Source of the DNA: Desulfotignum sp.
Lineage (GTDB): Bacteria > Desulfobacterota > Desulfobacteria > Desulfobacterales > Desulfobacteraceae
DNA: 33,004 nucleotides
Direction of reading: 5' to 3'
Assembly: GCA_021737695.1 (NCBI GenBank)
Contig: JAIPDL010000041.1
Coordinates: forward strand, 1 to 33,004
Part shown: piece by piece, positions 8,549-17,459 of the stretch
Position numbering within the stretch: position 1 is the first letter of the stretch
Layout: each line of letters begins with the position of its first letter
Translations under genes and position numbers: made by a program
Notes under the pieces: generated by a model
The model's database searches: none
Seen by the model: only the letters and a program-made list of their open reading frames with translations
What the model was told of the DNA's origin: nothing

Positions 8549-10135
8549 TTACGAAGGTGTCTGATGATCTAAAGACAGTTTGTACTGGAAACTGTCGGAC
8601 AGGGCCTGCCAGGAGGCCTCGATAATATCTTCAGACACCCCGATGGTGGAGAAAATATTATCCGTGTCCCGGGATTCGATGAGCACCCGGACCTTGGCGT
8701 CCGTGCCGTCGGATCCGTCGATCACCCGGACCTTGAAGTCCACCAGATGCATGTCATTGATCTGGGGATACATGGCGGACAATGCTTTTCTCAACGCGTT
8801 GTCCAGAGCGGACACGGGACCGTCTCCTTCGGCTGAGGTGATTTCCGTGGTTTTGCCCACCCGGATTTTGATCATGGCATGGGAATAACAGGGTTTTTCC
8901 TTGTCTTTTTCCACCACCACCCGGAAAGATTCCAGGTCAAAATAGCTTTTGTACTGTTCCGTCAGTTTTTCCATGATCAGTTTAAGAGACCCTTCCGCCG
9001 CGTCAAACTCAAACCCGTCATCTTCCAGATCTTTGATGGAAGCCACAATCTGACGCTGTTTGACGGCATCATCCCCCAGGTCCACCCCCAGTTCTTCGGC
9101 CTTGTAGATGATGTTGCTTTTTCCCGACTGTTCCGACACCAGCACCCGGCGGATATTGCCCACCTTTACCGGGTCCATGTGTTCATAGGCTCTGGGGTTT
9201 TTCATGATGGCCGATACATGGACCCCGCCTTTGTGGGCAAACGCGCTTTTACCCACAAAAGGCCGGGAATTGACCGGCGGCATATTGGCGGTTTCCGACA
9301 CAAACCGGGACAGGTTCAGCAGTTTTTTCAGGTTGTCTTCAGAGATACAGTTCTTTTTCATTTTCACGGCCAGAATCGGAATGATGGCCGTCAAGTCCGC
9401 ATTGCCGCACCGTTCTCCATACCCGTTGATGGTGCCCTGAACCAGGGTGGCGCCCACATGTACCGCATTGACCGCGTTGGCCACAGCCATGGCGCAGTCA
9501 TTATGGGTGTGGATGCCATAGCAGATGCCGGCCCGGTCTTTGAAGTGCGCCATGACCGAACGGATAATCTCTTCGATTTCACAGGGCAAAGACCCGCCGT
9601 TGGTATCGCACAGCACCAGGGTCCGGGTGCCGCCGTCCAGGGCCGATTCCAGGGTATCCAGTGCATATTGCCGGTTGGCTTTGTACCCGTCGAAAAAATG
9701 CTCGGCATCATACATCACCTCCCGGCCCTGATCCAGCAGATACGCCACACTTTCTTTGATCATTTTCAAGTTTTCATCCAGGGAGTTGTCCATGATTTCA
9801 TTGACATGCAGGTCCCAGGATTTGCCGAAAATCGTGATCACGGGCGCACCCGAGTCAATCAGGGCCGCCAGGTTGCCATCTTTGTCACATGAGATGCCCG
9901 GCCGCCTTGTGGCACCGAACGCCGCTACTTTGGCCTGTTTGAATGTGATTTTTTGGGCCAGTTCAAAGAAATGGGCTGCCCCGGGGTTGGAACCGGGCCA
10001 TCCGCCTTCGATGTAGTGAATACCGGCATCATCCAGGCGTTTGGCGATTTTTACCTTGTCTTCCGGAGAAAAAAAGATATTTTCCCCCTGCATGCCGTCT
10101 CTTAACGTGGTGTCGTATAATTGGACTGATTCCAT
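8549..10135 (-). CDS. cimA: (R)-citramalate synthase
   Basis: 528 residues. It belongs to the LeuA-like superfamily (YDTTLRDGMQGENI, HTH metal motif at 209-211 in GIHTHNDCAMAVANAV, GYGERCGNADL) but has the EGGWPGSNP segment and overall form of the citramalate synthase branch, and differs clearly from the neighbouring leuA. It condenses acetyl-CoA with pyruvate to citramalate, the entry to 2-oxobutyrate and isoleucine without threonine deaminase. A C-terminal regulatory domain is present (about 400-528). The start lies 2 bp after the stop of ilvN. Homocitrate or re-type synthase is a less likely alternative. Confidence 0.88.
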   Translation of the reverse strand: MESVQLYDTTLRDGMQGENIFFSPEDKVKIAKRLDDAGIHYIEGGWPGSNPGAAHFFELAQKITFKQAKVAAFGATRRPGISCDKDGNLAALIDSGAPVITIFGKSWDLHVNEIMDNSLDENLKMIKESVAYLLDQGREVMYDAEHFFDGYKANRQYALDTLESALDGGTRTLVLCDTNGGSLPCEIEEIIRSVMAHFKDRAGICYGIHTHNDCAMAVANAVNAVHVGATLVQGTINGYGERCGNADLTAIIPILAVKMKKNCISEDNLKKLLNLSRFVSETANMPPVNSRPFVGKSAFAHKGGVHVSAIMKNPRAYEHMDPVKVGNIRRVLVSEQSGKSNIIYKAEELGVDLGDDAVKQRQIVASIKDLEDDGFEFDAAEGSLKLIMEKLTEQYKSYFDLESFRVVVEKDKEKPCYSHAMIKIRVGKTTEITSAEGDGPVSALDNALRKALSAMYPQINDMHLVDFKVRVIDGSDGTDAKVRVLIESRDTDNIFSTIGVSEDIIEASWQALSDSFQYKLSLDHQTPS

Positions 10136-10137
10136 TG

Positions 10138-10629
10138 TTATTTCCCCATCTCTCTGGCCAGGGCAATGGCCCCGGTACTGGCGATTTCAACGATTCCCAT
10201 GGGTTTGACCAAAGACAAAAATGCCTCGTGTTTGCCGCTGTCACCGGAAATTTCAATGGTGTAGTGGGCATGGCCCACATCCACCACCCGGCATCGGAAA
10301 ATGTCCACGATGCGCAGAATCTCGGCCCGCTTTTCCGGATTGGCATGAATCTTGACCAGGGCCAGCTGCCGTTCCACATATTTTTTTTCCGTGAGATCGG
10401 TCACTGTGATTACGTTGATGAGCTTGTGAAGCTGTTTTTTGATCTGCTCGATGGTCTGGGCGTCACAGGTGGTGGCCATGGTGATTCTGGAGACCACGGG
10501 ATCATCCGTGGTGGCCACGCTCAAAGAGTCGATGTTGAACCCTCTGCCGGAAAACAGACCGGCGATCCGGGACAGGACTCCGGGTTCATTGTCCACAAGA
10601 ATCGACAATAAATATCTGCTGGTTTCCAT
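10138..10629 (-). CDS. ilvN: Acetolactate synthase, small regulatory subunit
   Basis: 163 residues from the ATG at 10629, the usual length of IlvH/IlvN. The N-terminal ACT domain is evident (RYLLSILVDNEPGVLSRIAG then GRGFNIDSLSV), followed by the small-subunit C-terminal domain. It binds valine or a related amino acid and controls the catalytic subunit encoded just upstream. The start at 10629 is preferred because AAAGGA lies 7-12 nt upstream; an ATG nine codons earlier at 10656 has no ribosome site and is 3 bp from the ilvB stop. Confidence 0.93.
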   Translation of the reverse strand: METSRYLLSILVDNEPGVLSRIAGLFSGRGFNIDSLSVATTDDPVVSRITMATTCDAQTIEQIKKQLHKLINVITVTDLTEKKYVERQLALVKIHANPEKRAEILRIVDIFRCRVVDVGHAHYTIEISGDSGKHEAFLSLVKPMGIVEIASTGAIALAREMGK

Positions 10630-10659
10630 TGGTGTTTCCTTTACTGTGTGTATCATTTT

Positions 10660-12351
10660 TTATACCAGAAGCATATCTGTGATGGCACCACCGGCCGGCA
10701 CCATGGGGTAGACGGACTCTTCTCTTTCCACCACAAAGTCCATGATCACGGTGCCCGGCGTATCCAGCCCTTTTTTCAGGGTTTCTTCCACACAGGCCGG
10801 GTCTGTGCACCGGTACCCGGTGGCCCCATAGGCCTCTGCCAGTTTCACAAAATCCGGGGCCTTATCCATGTTGGTGCAGGCATAGGCTTTGTTGTAGAAC
10901 AGTTCCTGCCACTGGCGCACCATGCCTAAAAACCGGTTGTTGAGAATGACGATCTTGACATCCAGGCAGTTTTCCACGGCCGTCATCAGTTCCTGGATAT
11001 TCATCTGGATGGACCCGTCTCCGGCCACATCCACCACCAGTCTGTCCGGACAGGCCGCTTTGGCGCCGATGGCCGCCGGCAGACCAAATCCCATGACCCC
11101 TAATCCGCCGGACGTAATGAAATGGTTGGGCCGGTCAAAGTGATAATACTGGGCCGCCCACATCTGGTTCTGTCCCACTTCCGTGGTAATGATGGCCTGG
11201 CCCCGGGTGATTTCCCACAGTTTTTCCACCACGAACTGAGGTTTGATCACATCGGTTTTCTGTTCGTATTTCAAAGGCATGGTCTGCTTCCACTGGTCGA
11301 TCTGTGCCAGCCAGACATCCCGGTCCACGGCCAGGTCTTTGGCGTCCTGTTTTTCCATGAGCGCGAGAATATGTTCCAGCGTGGTTTTGCAGTCCCCCAC
11401 AATGGGGCACTGCACCTCGATGTTTTTGTGAATGGAGGTGGGGTCGATATCGATCTGAATGATATCTGCATGGGGAGCGAACTTGCTGATTTTTCCCGTG
11501 ACCCGGTCATCAAACCGGACCCCCACGGCAATGATCAAATCCGAATGCCCGATGCTCATGTTGGCCCGGAATGTGCCGTGCATGCCCAGCATGCCCAGCC
11601 ACAAGGAATCCGTGCCCGGAAACGCCCCCAGCCCCATCAAAGAGGTGGTCACGGGGATCTGTGCCATTTTGGCCAGCCGGGTGACCTGTTCCGATGAACG
11701 GGACAAAATTACGCCGCCGCCGGCAAACACCACGGGCCGCCGGGCTGCCTTGATCATCTCCACCACCTTGTGGATCTGTTTTTTGTTGGGTTTGTAATTG
11801 GGTTTATAGGATCTGAGGTTGGGTTCCTCGGGCATGGTGAACTCGATTTGGGCCTGGATGATATCCTTGGGCAGGTCCACCAGCACGGGGCCGGGCCGGC
11901 CGGACCGCGCGATAAAAAACGCTTCCTGGATGGTGGCGGCCAGTTTGTCCGGGTCTTTGACCAGGTAGTTGTGTTTGGTGCAGGGCCGGGTGATGCCCAC
12001 GATGTCCACTTCCTGGAACGCGTCATTGCCGATGAGCCCTGTGGGTACCTGGCCGCAGAACACCACCATGGGAATGGAGTCGGCATGGGCTGATGCCAGG
12101 CCCGTGACCGTGTTGGTGGCCCCAGGGCCGGAAGTTACCAGGGCCACCCCTGTGGTCTGGTGGGCCCGGGAATAGGCGTCCGCCGCGTGGACCGCACCCT
12201 GTTCATGGCGGACCAGGATATGGCGCAGGTCATCGTGCCGGACGATTTCATCATGGATCTCAATGGTGGCACCGCCGGGATATCCGAATATGGTGTCAAC
12301 GCCCTGGGCTTTGATCATTTTTACCAGGATTTGTGCCCCTGTCAGTTTCAT
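10660..12351 (-). CDS. ilvB: Acetolactate synthase, large catalytic subunit
   Basis: 563 residues from the ATG at 12351. A thiamine diphosphate enzyme that makes acetolactate or acetohydroxybutyrate for valine/leucine and isoleucine. The catalytic Glu is in RHEQGAVHAADAYSR, and the TPP/Mg motif GDGSIQMNIQELMTAVENC ends in VILNN (about 440-470). The start at 12351 (MKLTGAQ) is chosen because AGGAG stands 7 bp upstream; an ATG at 12369 overlaps the ilvD stop (TAATG) and is possible, whereas a longer frame to 12462 lies inside ilvD and is not credible. ilvN follows, so the holoenzyme is encoded together. Confidence 0.95.
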   Translation of the reverse strand: MKLTGAQILVKMIKAQGVDTIFGYPGGATIEIHDEIVRHDDLRHILVRHEQGAVHAADAYSRAHQTTGVALVTSGPGATNTVTGLASAHADSIPMVVFCGQVPTGLIGNDAFQEVDIVGITRPCTKHNYLVKDPDKLAATIQEAFFIARSGRPGPVLVDLPKDIIQAQIEFTMPEEPNLRSYKPNYKPNKKQIHKVVEMIKAARRPVVFAGGGVILSRSSEQVTRLAKMAQIPVTTSLMGLGAFPGTDSLWLGMLGMHGTFRANMSIGHSDLIIAVGVRFDDRVTGKISKFAPHADIIQIDIDPTSIHKNIEVQCPIVGDCKTTLEHILALMEKQDAKDLAVDRDVWLAQIDQWKQTMPLKYEQKTDVIKPQFVVEKLWEITRGQAIITTEVGQNQMWAAQYYHFDRPNHFITSGGLGVMGFGLPAAIGAKAACPDRLVVDVAGDGSIQMNIQELMTAVENCLDVKIVILNNRFLGMVRQWQELFYNKAYACTNMDKAPDFVKLAEAYGATGYRCTDPACVEETLKKGLDTPGTVIMDFVVEREESVYPMVPAGGAITDMLLV

Positions 12352-12368
12352 TGTTTTCTCCTGTGTCA

Positions 12369-14036
12369 TTATTGTATTATCGCTCCCTGGGCCGCGGAAG
12401 AGACCTGCCGGGCATACCGGGCCATGTAGCCGGTTTTGATTTTGGGTTCCGGTTTGACCCACTGGGCCAGCCGATCCTGAATCTCTTTTTCCGGGACCAT
12501 CAGTTCAATGGTTTTGTCCGGAATATTGATGCGGATGGGATCGGTTTCCTTTATGATGGCAATGGGTCCGCCGTCGGCCGCTTCCGGAGACACATGACCG
12601 ATGCAGGCCCCTTTGGTGCCCCCGGAGAACCGGCCGTCCGTGATCAGGGCGCAGGCCGCTCCCAGTCCCATGCCGGCAATGGCCGAGGTCGGGGTGAGCA
12701 TCTCCCGCATCCCAGGGCCCCCGGCTGGGCCTTCATACCGGATCACCACCACATCACCGGCATTGATTTTCCCTCCCAGAATGGCCTGGGTGGCGGCTTC
12801 TTCCGTGTCAAACACCCGGGCCGGGCCCTGGTGCGTCATCATCTCGTCCACCACGGCCGACTGCTTGACCACACACCCGTCCGGGGCCAGGTTTCCGAAC
12901 AAAACAGCCAGTCCGCCCTGGACATGATAGGGATCACTGACAGGCCGGATCACGGACCGGTCTTTGATTGCCACGGAAGAAAGGTTGTCTGCCAGGGTTT
13001 TTCCCGTGGCCGTGGGGCACCCGGTGTCCAGCAGGGAATGGTCAGCCAGGGTTTTCATCACCGCAGGAATGCCGCCGGCCCGGTCCAGATCCTGGATATG
13101 GTCGGGCCCGCCCGGGCTTAACGAACAGATATGCGGGGTTTTTTCACTGACCTGGTTGATCACGGACAGATCCATCGGGGCGCCGGCCTCATGGGCGATG
13201 GCGGTCAGATGCAGCACCGTGTTGGTGGAACAGCCCAGGGCCATGTCCACGGTCAGCGCGTTCATGAATGCCTGATGGGTCATGATTTTATCCGGGGTGA
13301 TCCCCTGTTCCAGCAGCGCCATGATCTGGATGCCCGTCTCCTTGGCCAGGCGGATACGCCGGGACATGGGGGCCGGGATGGTGCCGTTGCCGGGCAGGGC
13401 CATCCCCAACGCTTCGGTGAGGCAGTTCATGGAATTGGCCGTGAACATGCCGGCGCAGGACCCGCAGGTGGGACAGGCGCACTCTTCCACGGCAGCCAGG
13501 TCCGCCTCGGTCATTTTTCCGGCCCGGACGGCGCCCACGGCCTCGAACACGGACACCAGATCAATTTTTTGGGTCTGGTCGTTGGGATCCAGTCCGGCCA
13601 GCATGGGGCCGCCGCTGATGAAAATGGCCGGAATGTTGAGCCGGGCCGCCGCCATGAGCATGCCGGGCACGATCTTGTCACAGTTGGGTACCATGACAAT
13701 GGCATCAAACGGGTGGGCCGTGGCCGTGACTTCGATGGAGTCGGCGATCAGTTCCCGGGAGGCCAGGGAATAATGCATGCCTTTGTGGTTCATGGCAATG
13801 CCGTCACACACCCCGATGGTGGAAAATTCCATGGGGGTGCCTCCGGCCATGGAGATGCCGGATTTGACGGCCGCCACCAGGGTGTCCAGGTGCATGTGCC
13901 CGGGAATCAGTTCATTGGCGGCATTGGCAATGCCGATCAGGGGCTGGCCGATCTCTCTGTCCGTATAGCCCAAAGCCTTCATCAGGCTCCGGTGGGGGGC
14001 TCTTTCCACCCCTTTGGTTGCAATGTGGCTGCGCAT
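12369..14036 (-). CDS. ilvD: Dihydroxy-acid dehydratase
   Basis: 555 residues. It dehydrates 2,3-dihydroxy acids to the 2-oxo acids of Val/Leu and Ile synthesis. Cluster-ligand regions are VPNCDK (Cys119) and CPTCGSC (188-194). The first position has PGHMHL rather than the PCNxHL of the [2Fe-2S] class, so it looks like the oxygen-sensitive [4Fe-4S] class, which suits an anaerobe; that assignment is inference. AAGGAGAG sits 8 bp before the ATG, right after the U-run of the attenuator terminator. As first gene of the operon it is the immediate target of attenuation. Confidence 0.95.
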   Translation of the reverse strand: MRSHIATKGVERAPHRSLMKALGYTDREIGQPLIGIANAANELIPGHMHLDTLVAAVKSGISMAGGTPMEFSTIGVCDGIAMNHKGMHYSLASRELIADSIEVTATAHPFDAIVMVPNCDKIVPGMLMAAARLNIPAIFISGGPMLAGLDPNDQTQKIDLVSVFEAVGAVRAGKMTEADLAAVEECACPTCGSCAGMFTANSMNCLTEALGMALPGNGTIPAPMSRRIRLAKETGIQIMALLEQGITPDKIMTHQAFMNALTVDMALGCSTNTVLHLTAIAHEAGAPMDLSVINQVSEKTPHICSLSPGGPDHIQDLDRAGGIPAVMKTLADHSLLDTGCPTATGKTLADNLSSVAIKDRSVIRPVSDPYHVQGGLAVLFGNLAPDGCVVKQSAVVDEMMTHQGPARVFDTEEAATQAILGGKINAGDVVVIRYEGPAGGPGMREMLTPTSAIAGMGLGAACALITDGRFSGGTKGACIGHVSPEAADGGPIAIIKETDPIRINIPDKTIELMVPEKEIQDRLAQWVKPEPKIKTGYMARYARQVSSAAQGAIIQ

Positions 14037-14054
14037 ATGTCTCTCCTTAAAAGC

Positions 14055-14097
14055 AAAAAAGCCGTTATCTGCCCCCTCGGGGCTGATAACGGCTTTT
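14055..14097 (-). terminator. Intrinsic terminator of the ilv attenuator
   Basis: On the minus strand a 13-bp stem (AAAAGCCGTTATC with its complement, 14097-14085 and 14069-14057), a mismatch, and a further GCCCC/GGGGC stem close a 3-nt loop, followed by six T (14060-14055). The ilvD ribosome site comes directly after. CGGGGCT in the leader (14132-14126) is complementary to AGCCCCG inside this hairpin (14084-14078), giving an alternative antiterminator pairing. Confidence 0.92.
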
Positions 14098-14120
14098 AAC
14101 TTGTCAATTGGTTTATGCCA

Positions 14121-14210
14121 CTAGGAGCCCCGTCGTCTGGAGGTGTCAATAATCACCTCCACGATAATAATGAGGACTACCAGTAGTATGCTTGTCAATT
14201 CGGGTGTCAT
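14121..14210 (-). CDS. ilvL: ilv operon leader peptide (attenuation)
   Basis: 29 codons, too short for usual gene finding: MTPELTS, then ILLVVLIIIVEVII (residues 8-21, 13 of 14 being Ile, Leu or Val), then DTSRRRGS and TAG. The codons and the following terminator match the pattern of the enterobacterial ilvL/ilvB leaders. A GGAGGTG/CACCTCC hairpin (14160-14154 with 14145-14139) falls at codons 17-24, a possible pause structure. A ribosome finishing at the TAG would cover the CGGGGCT antiterminator segment and favour termination; one stalled at scarce Ile, Leu or Val tRNAs would leave it free. The ribosome site is weak (AAAGTG). The name ilvL is by analogy only. Confidence 0.88.
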   Translation of the reverse strand: MTPELTSILLVVLIIIVEVIIDTSRRRGS

Positions 14211-14234
14211 ATTCACTTTGTTTAAAGTTAATTC

Positions 14235-14261
14235 ATTATATATAAATTTATGACCTGTCAA
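14235..14261 (-). promoter_or_regulatory. Promoter of the ilv-leu operon
   Basis: TTGACA (14261-14256) and a perfect TATAAT (14240-14235) on the minus strand, with a short 15-bp spacer in an AT-rich stretch, about 25 bp before the leader peptide start. Confidence 0.55.
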
Positions 14262-14289
14262 CAAAAAAATAAATCAGACGTATTTTTTA

Positions 14290-15063
14290 TCAAGGGGCGG
14301 TGTCTTTATCCACGCCCACATGGTTGATGCTCGATGCCATGTACCCGGCCCCGAACCCGTTGTCAATGTTGACCACGGCAATATTGGAGGCGCAGGAATT
14401 GAGCATGCCCAGAAGTGCGGTCATGCCCCCGAAGCTGGTGCCGTACCCGATACTGGTGGGAACGGCAATGACCGGCGCCCCCACCATGCCCGCCACCACG
14501 GAAGGCAGGGCACCTTCCATGCCCGCCGCCACAATGATCACCCCGGCATTCCGGATCATCTCTTTGTGGGCGAACAACCGGTGGATGCCGGCCACGCCCA
14601 CGTCAAACAGGGTGTCCACCCGGTTGCCCATGGCCCGGGCCGTCAGGGCCGCTTCTTCCGCCACGGGAATGTCCGAGGTGCCCGCCGTGATCACCAGGAT
14701 GGTGCCGGTCCCGGTGATATCCGGCGCGGTTTTCTGAATCCGCAAAAGCCGGGCATCCGGAAAATACGCGGCATTCTCAAAATGCGCCACAAGCGGGTCT
14801 GCCGTGGACGGATCGATGCGGGTCACCAGGATCACGTTTTCTCTGGGCACCATTTTTTCCAGGATCCCGGCAATCTGTTCCCGGGTCTTGCCCAGTCCGA
14901 AGATCACTTCGGGAAACCCTTTGCGCAACGAGCGGTGATGATCGATCCGGGCATAATCAAGGGATTCAAATGTCAGATCGGACAGCTGTTTTTCAGCGTC
15001 TGTGACAGTGGTCCGGCCGTCTGCCACTTGTGACAGCAGCCGGGTCAGGTCCTGGGGGGTCAT
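14290..15063 (-). CDS. larB: Nickel-pincer cofactor synthesis protein LarB
   Basis: 257 residues, full length for LarB. The C-terminal half (about 115-250) is PurE-like: ITAGTSDIPVAEEAALTA, AGMEGALPSVVAGMVGAPVIAVPTS and YGTSFGGMTALLGMLNSC. LarB carboxylates and hydrolyses nicotinic acid adenine dinucleotide in the first step of the nickel-pincer nucleotide cofactor of LarA-type racemases and epimerases. larC, larE and larA are not in the window. It lies 89 bp after the FGGY kinase on the same strand, so it may be co-transcribed with the sugar-acid/polyol cluster, but this gap also allows its own promoter. Confidence 0.92.
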   Translation of the reverse strand: MTPQDLTRLLSQVADGRTTVTDAEKQLSDLTFESLDYARIDHHRSLRKGFPEVIFGLGKTREQIAGILEKMVPRENVILVTRIDPSTADPLVAHFENAAYFPDARLLRIQKTAPDITGTGTILVITAGTSDIPVAEEAALTARAMGNRVDTLFDVGVAGIHRLFAHKEMIRNAGVIIVAAGMEGALPSVVAGMVGAPVIAVPTSIGYGTSFGGMTALLGMLNSCASNIAVVNIDNGFGAGYMASSINHVGVDKDTAP

Positions 15064-15152
15064 ATGGGATTTCCTTCATGAATGCAGGTCATTGTTGGCC
15101 CATAGATATCATCGGCCGGCAAATTACGTCAAGAATTTAAATGAAGATCTGA

Positions 15153-16625
15153 CTACCCGGTTACCGATTCCTGAAAGGATGATGCCGGTTGCGGATGAAA
15201 AATCCCGTGGGACCGTTTCAACAGGTCGTCGGTCTCTGGTACGATCTGCTGATAGACTTCCTCATTGATCCGGCGGTAGAGATCCACATGCTCCCGGATG
15301 GGGGTAAACGTATCCCTGCGGCGCACCATCTGGTCAACGGCTTCCTGCCGGTTCTCATAGATCTTTAAGGCCAGCGCGGCGCAGATGGCCGCCCCCATGC
15401 TGGCGGAGCCGTTGATTTCGTTTCTGTGGGCCGGCACGCCAAAGACATCGGCAAAGATCTGCATGAACAGTTCCCCGTTTGACCCGCCCCCGCTGACAAT
15501 AATCTGCGTCAGTGCCACCCCCATTTCATCACACATGGCCTGGGCGTTGTTTTTCATGGTCAGTGCAATGCCCTCCAAAACGGATCGGAACATGTGGATC
15601 CCTTGGTGGGTGCTGTTGAAACCGATCATCATGCCCCGATCATGGAGACGGGAAGGGTCGGGCAGCCAGTTGAGCACGGTGTACAGGCCGTCGCACCCGG
15701 CAGGGACGTCCGTGCCGGCCGCATTCAGGTAAGCTTCCGGGGAGAGCCCCATGCGGTCCGCCGCCTTGACCACATCAGACCCCATGAGTTCCTTGACCCA
15801 GGTCACGGTGGCCATTCCCCTGCGGATGCCGCTGCTCTCATACATGTATTCACCGGGAACGGCCCCCGGGTTGCTCCAGTAATGGGCCATACCGGTTCCG
15901 GACCGGGTTCCCATCATCATGGAGGTGATATAGGTGCCAAGGGATACCAGCACTGTGCCGTCATCTGTAAGCCCCGCGCCCAGACCTTCCACTGCCTTGT
16001 CATTGGCCGTGGACACCACGGGGATGCCCGCGGGGAGGCCCGTGGCCCGGCTGGTTTTTTCCGTGATGGTCCCCAGCACGCTGGACGGATCCTTCAGGTC
16101 AAAGAGCATTTCCCGGGGGGTGGTATAGGCGTCGAACCGTGCCTGGTCCTTGAACCAGTCCAGGGTGTCGGGATCGATGGGCCAGGGCCCCACGTAATTG
16201 GACCGGGTGTCCCGGGTTTCTCCGGTGAGGCGGTGGGTCAGGTAGCCCGTGGCCGTGGTGACATAGCGCACGGCATCATCCTTGTGGCGGTATGGGGCTG
16301 CCAGCCGCAGGTCCATCCAGCTCTGCACGGGGGATGCCAGGGTGCCGTCGGCCCGGAGCAGGGCCCGGCAGCACCGGATCGAACAAAGACCCACACCGAT
16401 GATCGGGTGCCTGTCTATGTCAAATTTTTTAAACAGTCGGCGGCAGGCGGTTTTCAGGCTCTCCCACAGGTCATCGTCCGGATGTTCGGCCCGGGAGTCC
16501 CCGTAGAAATGAATGGGCTGAAGCCGCACGGATTCGGAACAGATCTCATGGCCCCGGGTATCAAAGACGGCCACCTTGGTGCTCTGGGTGCCGCCGTCAA
16601 TGGCAACGATATATTGTTTTTTCAT
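15153..16625 (-). CDS. FGGY-family carbohydrate kinase
   Basis: 490 residues, normal for the family. The ATPase-fold N-terminus AIDGGTQSTKVAVFD is at residues 8-22; SLGTYITSMM and the C-terminal IIVSGGGSNGELFMQIFADV with GSASMGAAICAAL complete the nucleotide-binding halves. It should phosphorylate a sugar, polyol or sugar acid (xylulose, ribulose, erythritol or gluconate type); the substrate cannot be decided. AAGGAG precedes the ATG. It is the fifth gene after the FAD dehydrogenase, EtfBA and the SDR, so it probably acts on the ketose formed by those oxidations. Confidence 0.9.
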   Translation of the reverse strand: MKKQYIVAIDGGTQSTKVAVFDTRGHEICSESVRLQPIHFYGDSRAEHPDDDLWESLKTACRRLFKKFDIDRHPIIGVGLCSIRCCRALLRADGTLASPVQSWMDLRLAAPYRHKDDAVRYVTTATGYLTHRLTGETRDTRSNYVGPWPIDPDTLDWFKDQARFDAYTTPREMLFDLKDPSSVLGTITEKTSRATGLPAGIPVVSTANDKAVEGLGAGLTDDGTVLVSLGTYITSMMMGTRSGTGMAHYWSNPGAVPGEYMYESSGIRRGMATVTWVKELMGSDVVKAADRMGLSPEAYLNAAGTDVPAGCDGLYTVLNWLPDPSRLHDRGMMIGFNSTHQGIHMFRSVLEGIALTMKNNAQAMCDEMGVALTQIIVSGGGSNGELFMQIFADVFGVPAHRNEINGSASMGAAICAALALKIYENRQEAVDQMVRRRDTFTPIREHVDLYRRINEEVYQQIVPETDDLLKRSHGIFHPQPASSFQESVTG

Positions 16626-16663
16626 GAAGTCTCCTTTTTAATTAAGCGCCTGCGTTCAGTTGA

Positions 16664-17443
16664 TCACCGCATCAGATACCCGCCGTCCACGGTCAGCACG
16701 GTGCCGTTCACATAATTGGCGGCATCTGAACACAAAAAAATACAGGCCCCCATGAGATCCGCAGTCCATCCCCACCGGTTGGCCGGGATATGGGCAAGGA
16801 TTTTGGCATTGCGTGTCGGGTCTTTCCGGGTTTTGGCCGTGAGTTCCGTGGCAAAGTACCCCGGGGCAATGGCGTTGACCTGTATGTTGAACTGCGCCAG
16901 TTCATCGCACATGGATTTTGTCAGCCCGACAATTCCATGCTTGGTGGCGGCATAGGCCGGGGACCACTGCCCGCCCAGAAACGAATACAGGGAGGCGATG
17001 TTGATAATCTTGCCCCGTTCCTGCCGGATCATGGGCTTGCACGCCTCATGGGTCATCTCAAACGCCGCCGTCAGGTTGACGGCCACCATCTGGTCCCATT
17101 CCTTCCGGGTAAACCGGGTGACGTCCTCCACGTTGATGCAGATTCCGGCGCAGTTGACCAGGATGTCAATGCGGCCGAAGCGGCCCACACATTCTTCCAC
17201 GATCCGCCGGCATTCGCCTTCAGCCGTGATGTCGGCGTACACATAATGATAGGCCGTGCCGCATGCTTCCACCCACTGCCGGGTGGTGCCGTCATCTTCC
17301 ATGATGCTTGCGGCCACCACGTTGGCGCCGCCTTTTGCCAGGGCAACGGAAAACGCCTGTCCCAGTCCGCTGTTGCCTCCCGTGACCACGGCGTTCTTTC
17401 CTGCCAGGGAAAAAAAGTCCATATTGAAATCTGTCAGTTCCAT
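16664..17443 (-). CDS. SDR oxidoreductase, KduD/gluconate 5-dehydrogenase-like
   Basis: 259 residues. Classical short-chain dehydrogenase: TGGNSGLG near residues 21-28, NCAG in place of NNAG, catalytic Ser in INIASLYSF and the YAATK Tyr/Lys pair. The stretch NAIAPGYFATELTAKT and IPANRWGWTADLMG closely recall KduD (2-dehydro-3-deoxy-gluconate 5-dehydrogenase) and gluconate 5-dehydrogenase, pointing to a C5/C6 polyol or sugar-acid substrate with NAD(P). It lies 16 bp after etfA and before the kinase. The start has only a weak GGA ribosome site; Met8 is an alternative. Confidence 0.9.
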   Translation of the reverse strand: MELTDFNMDFFSLAGKNAVVTGGNSGLGQAFSVALAKGGANVVAASIMEDDGTTRQWVEACGTAYHYVYADITAEGECRRIVEECVGRFGRIDILVNCAGICINVEDVTRFTRKEWDQMVAVNLTAAFEMTHEACKPMIRQERGKIINIASLYSFLGGQWSPAYAATKHGIVGLTKSMCDELAQFNIQVNAIAPGYFATELTAKTRKDPTRNAKILAHIPANRWGWTADLMGACIFLCSDAANYVNGTVLTVDGGYLMR

Positions 17444-17459
17444 ATCAGTTCCAAAATCC

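Noticed and set aside
8879..9892. 337-codon open frame on the plus strand
   Set aside because: Antisense shadow of cimA, no recognisable fold.
12352..12462. N-terminal extension of ilvB
   Set aside because: These codons lie within the end of ilvD and lack family similarity; AGGAG supports the ATG at 12351.
13131..14099. 322-codon open frame on the plus strand over ilvD
   Set aside because: Gly/His-rich shadow of ilvD that also runs through the attenuator terminator.
15594..16715. 373-codon open frame on the plus strand
   Set aside because: Antisense to the FGGY kinase, no domain and no ribosome site.
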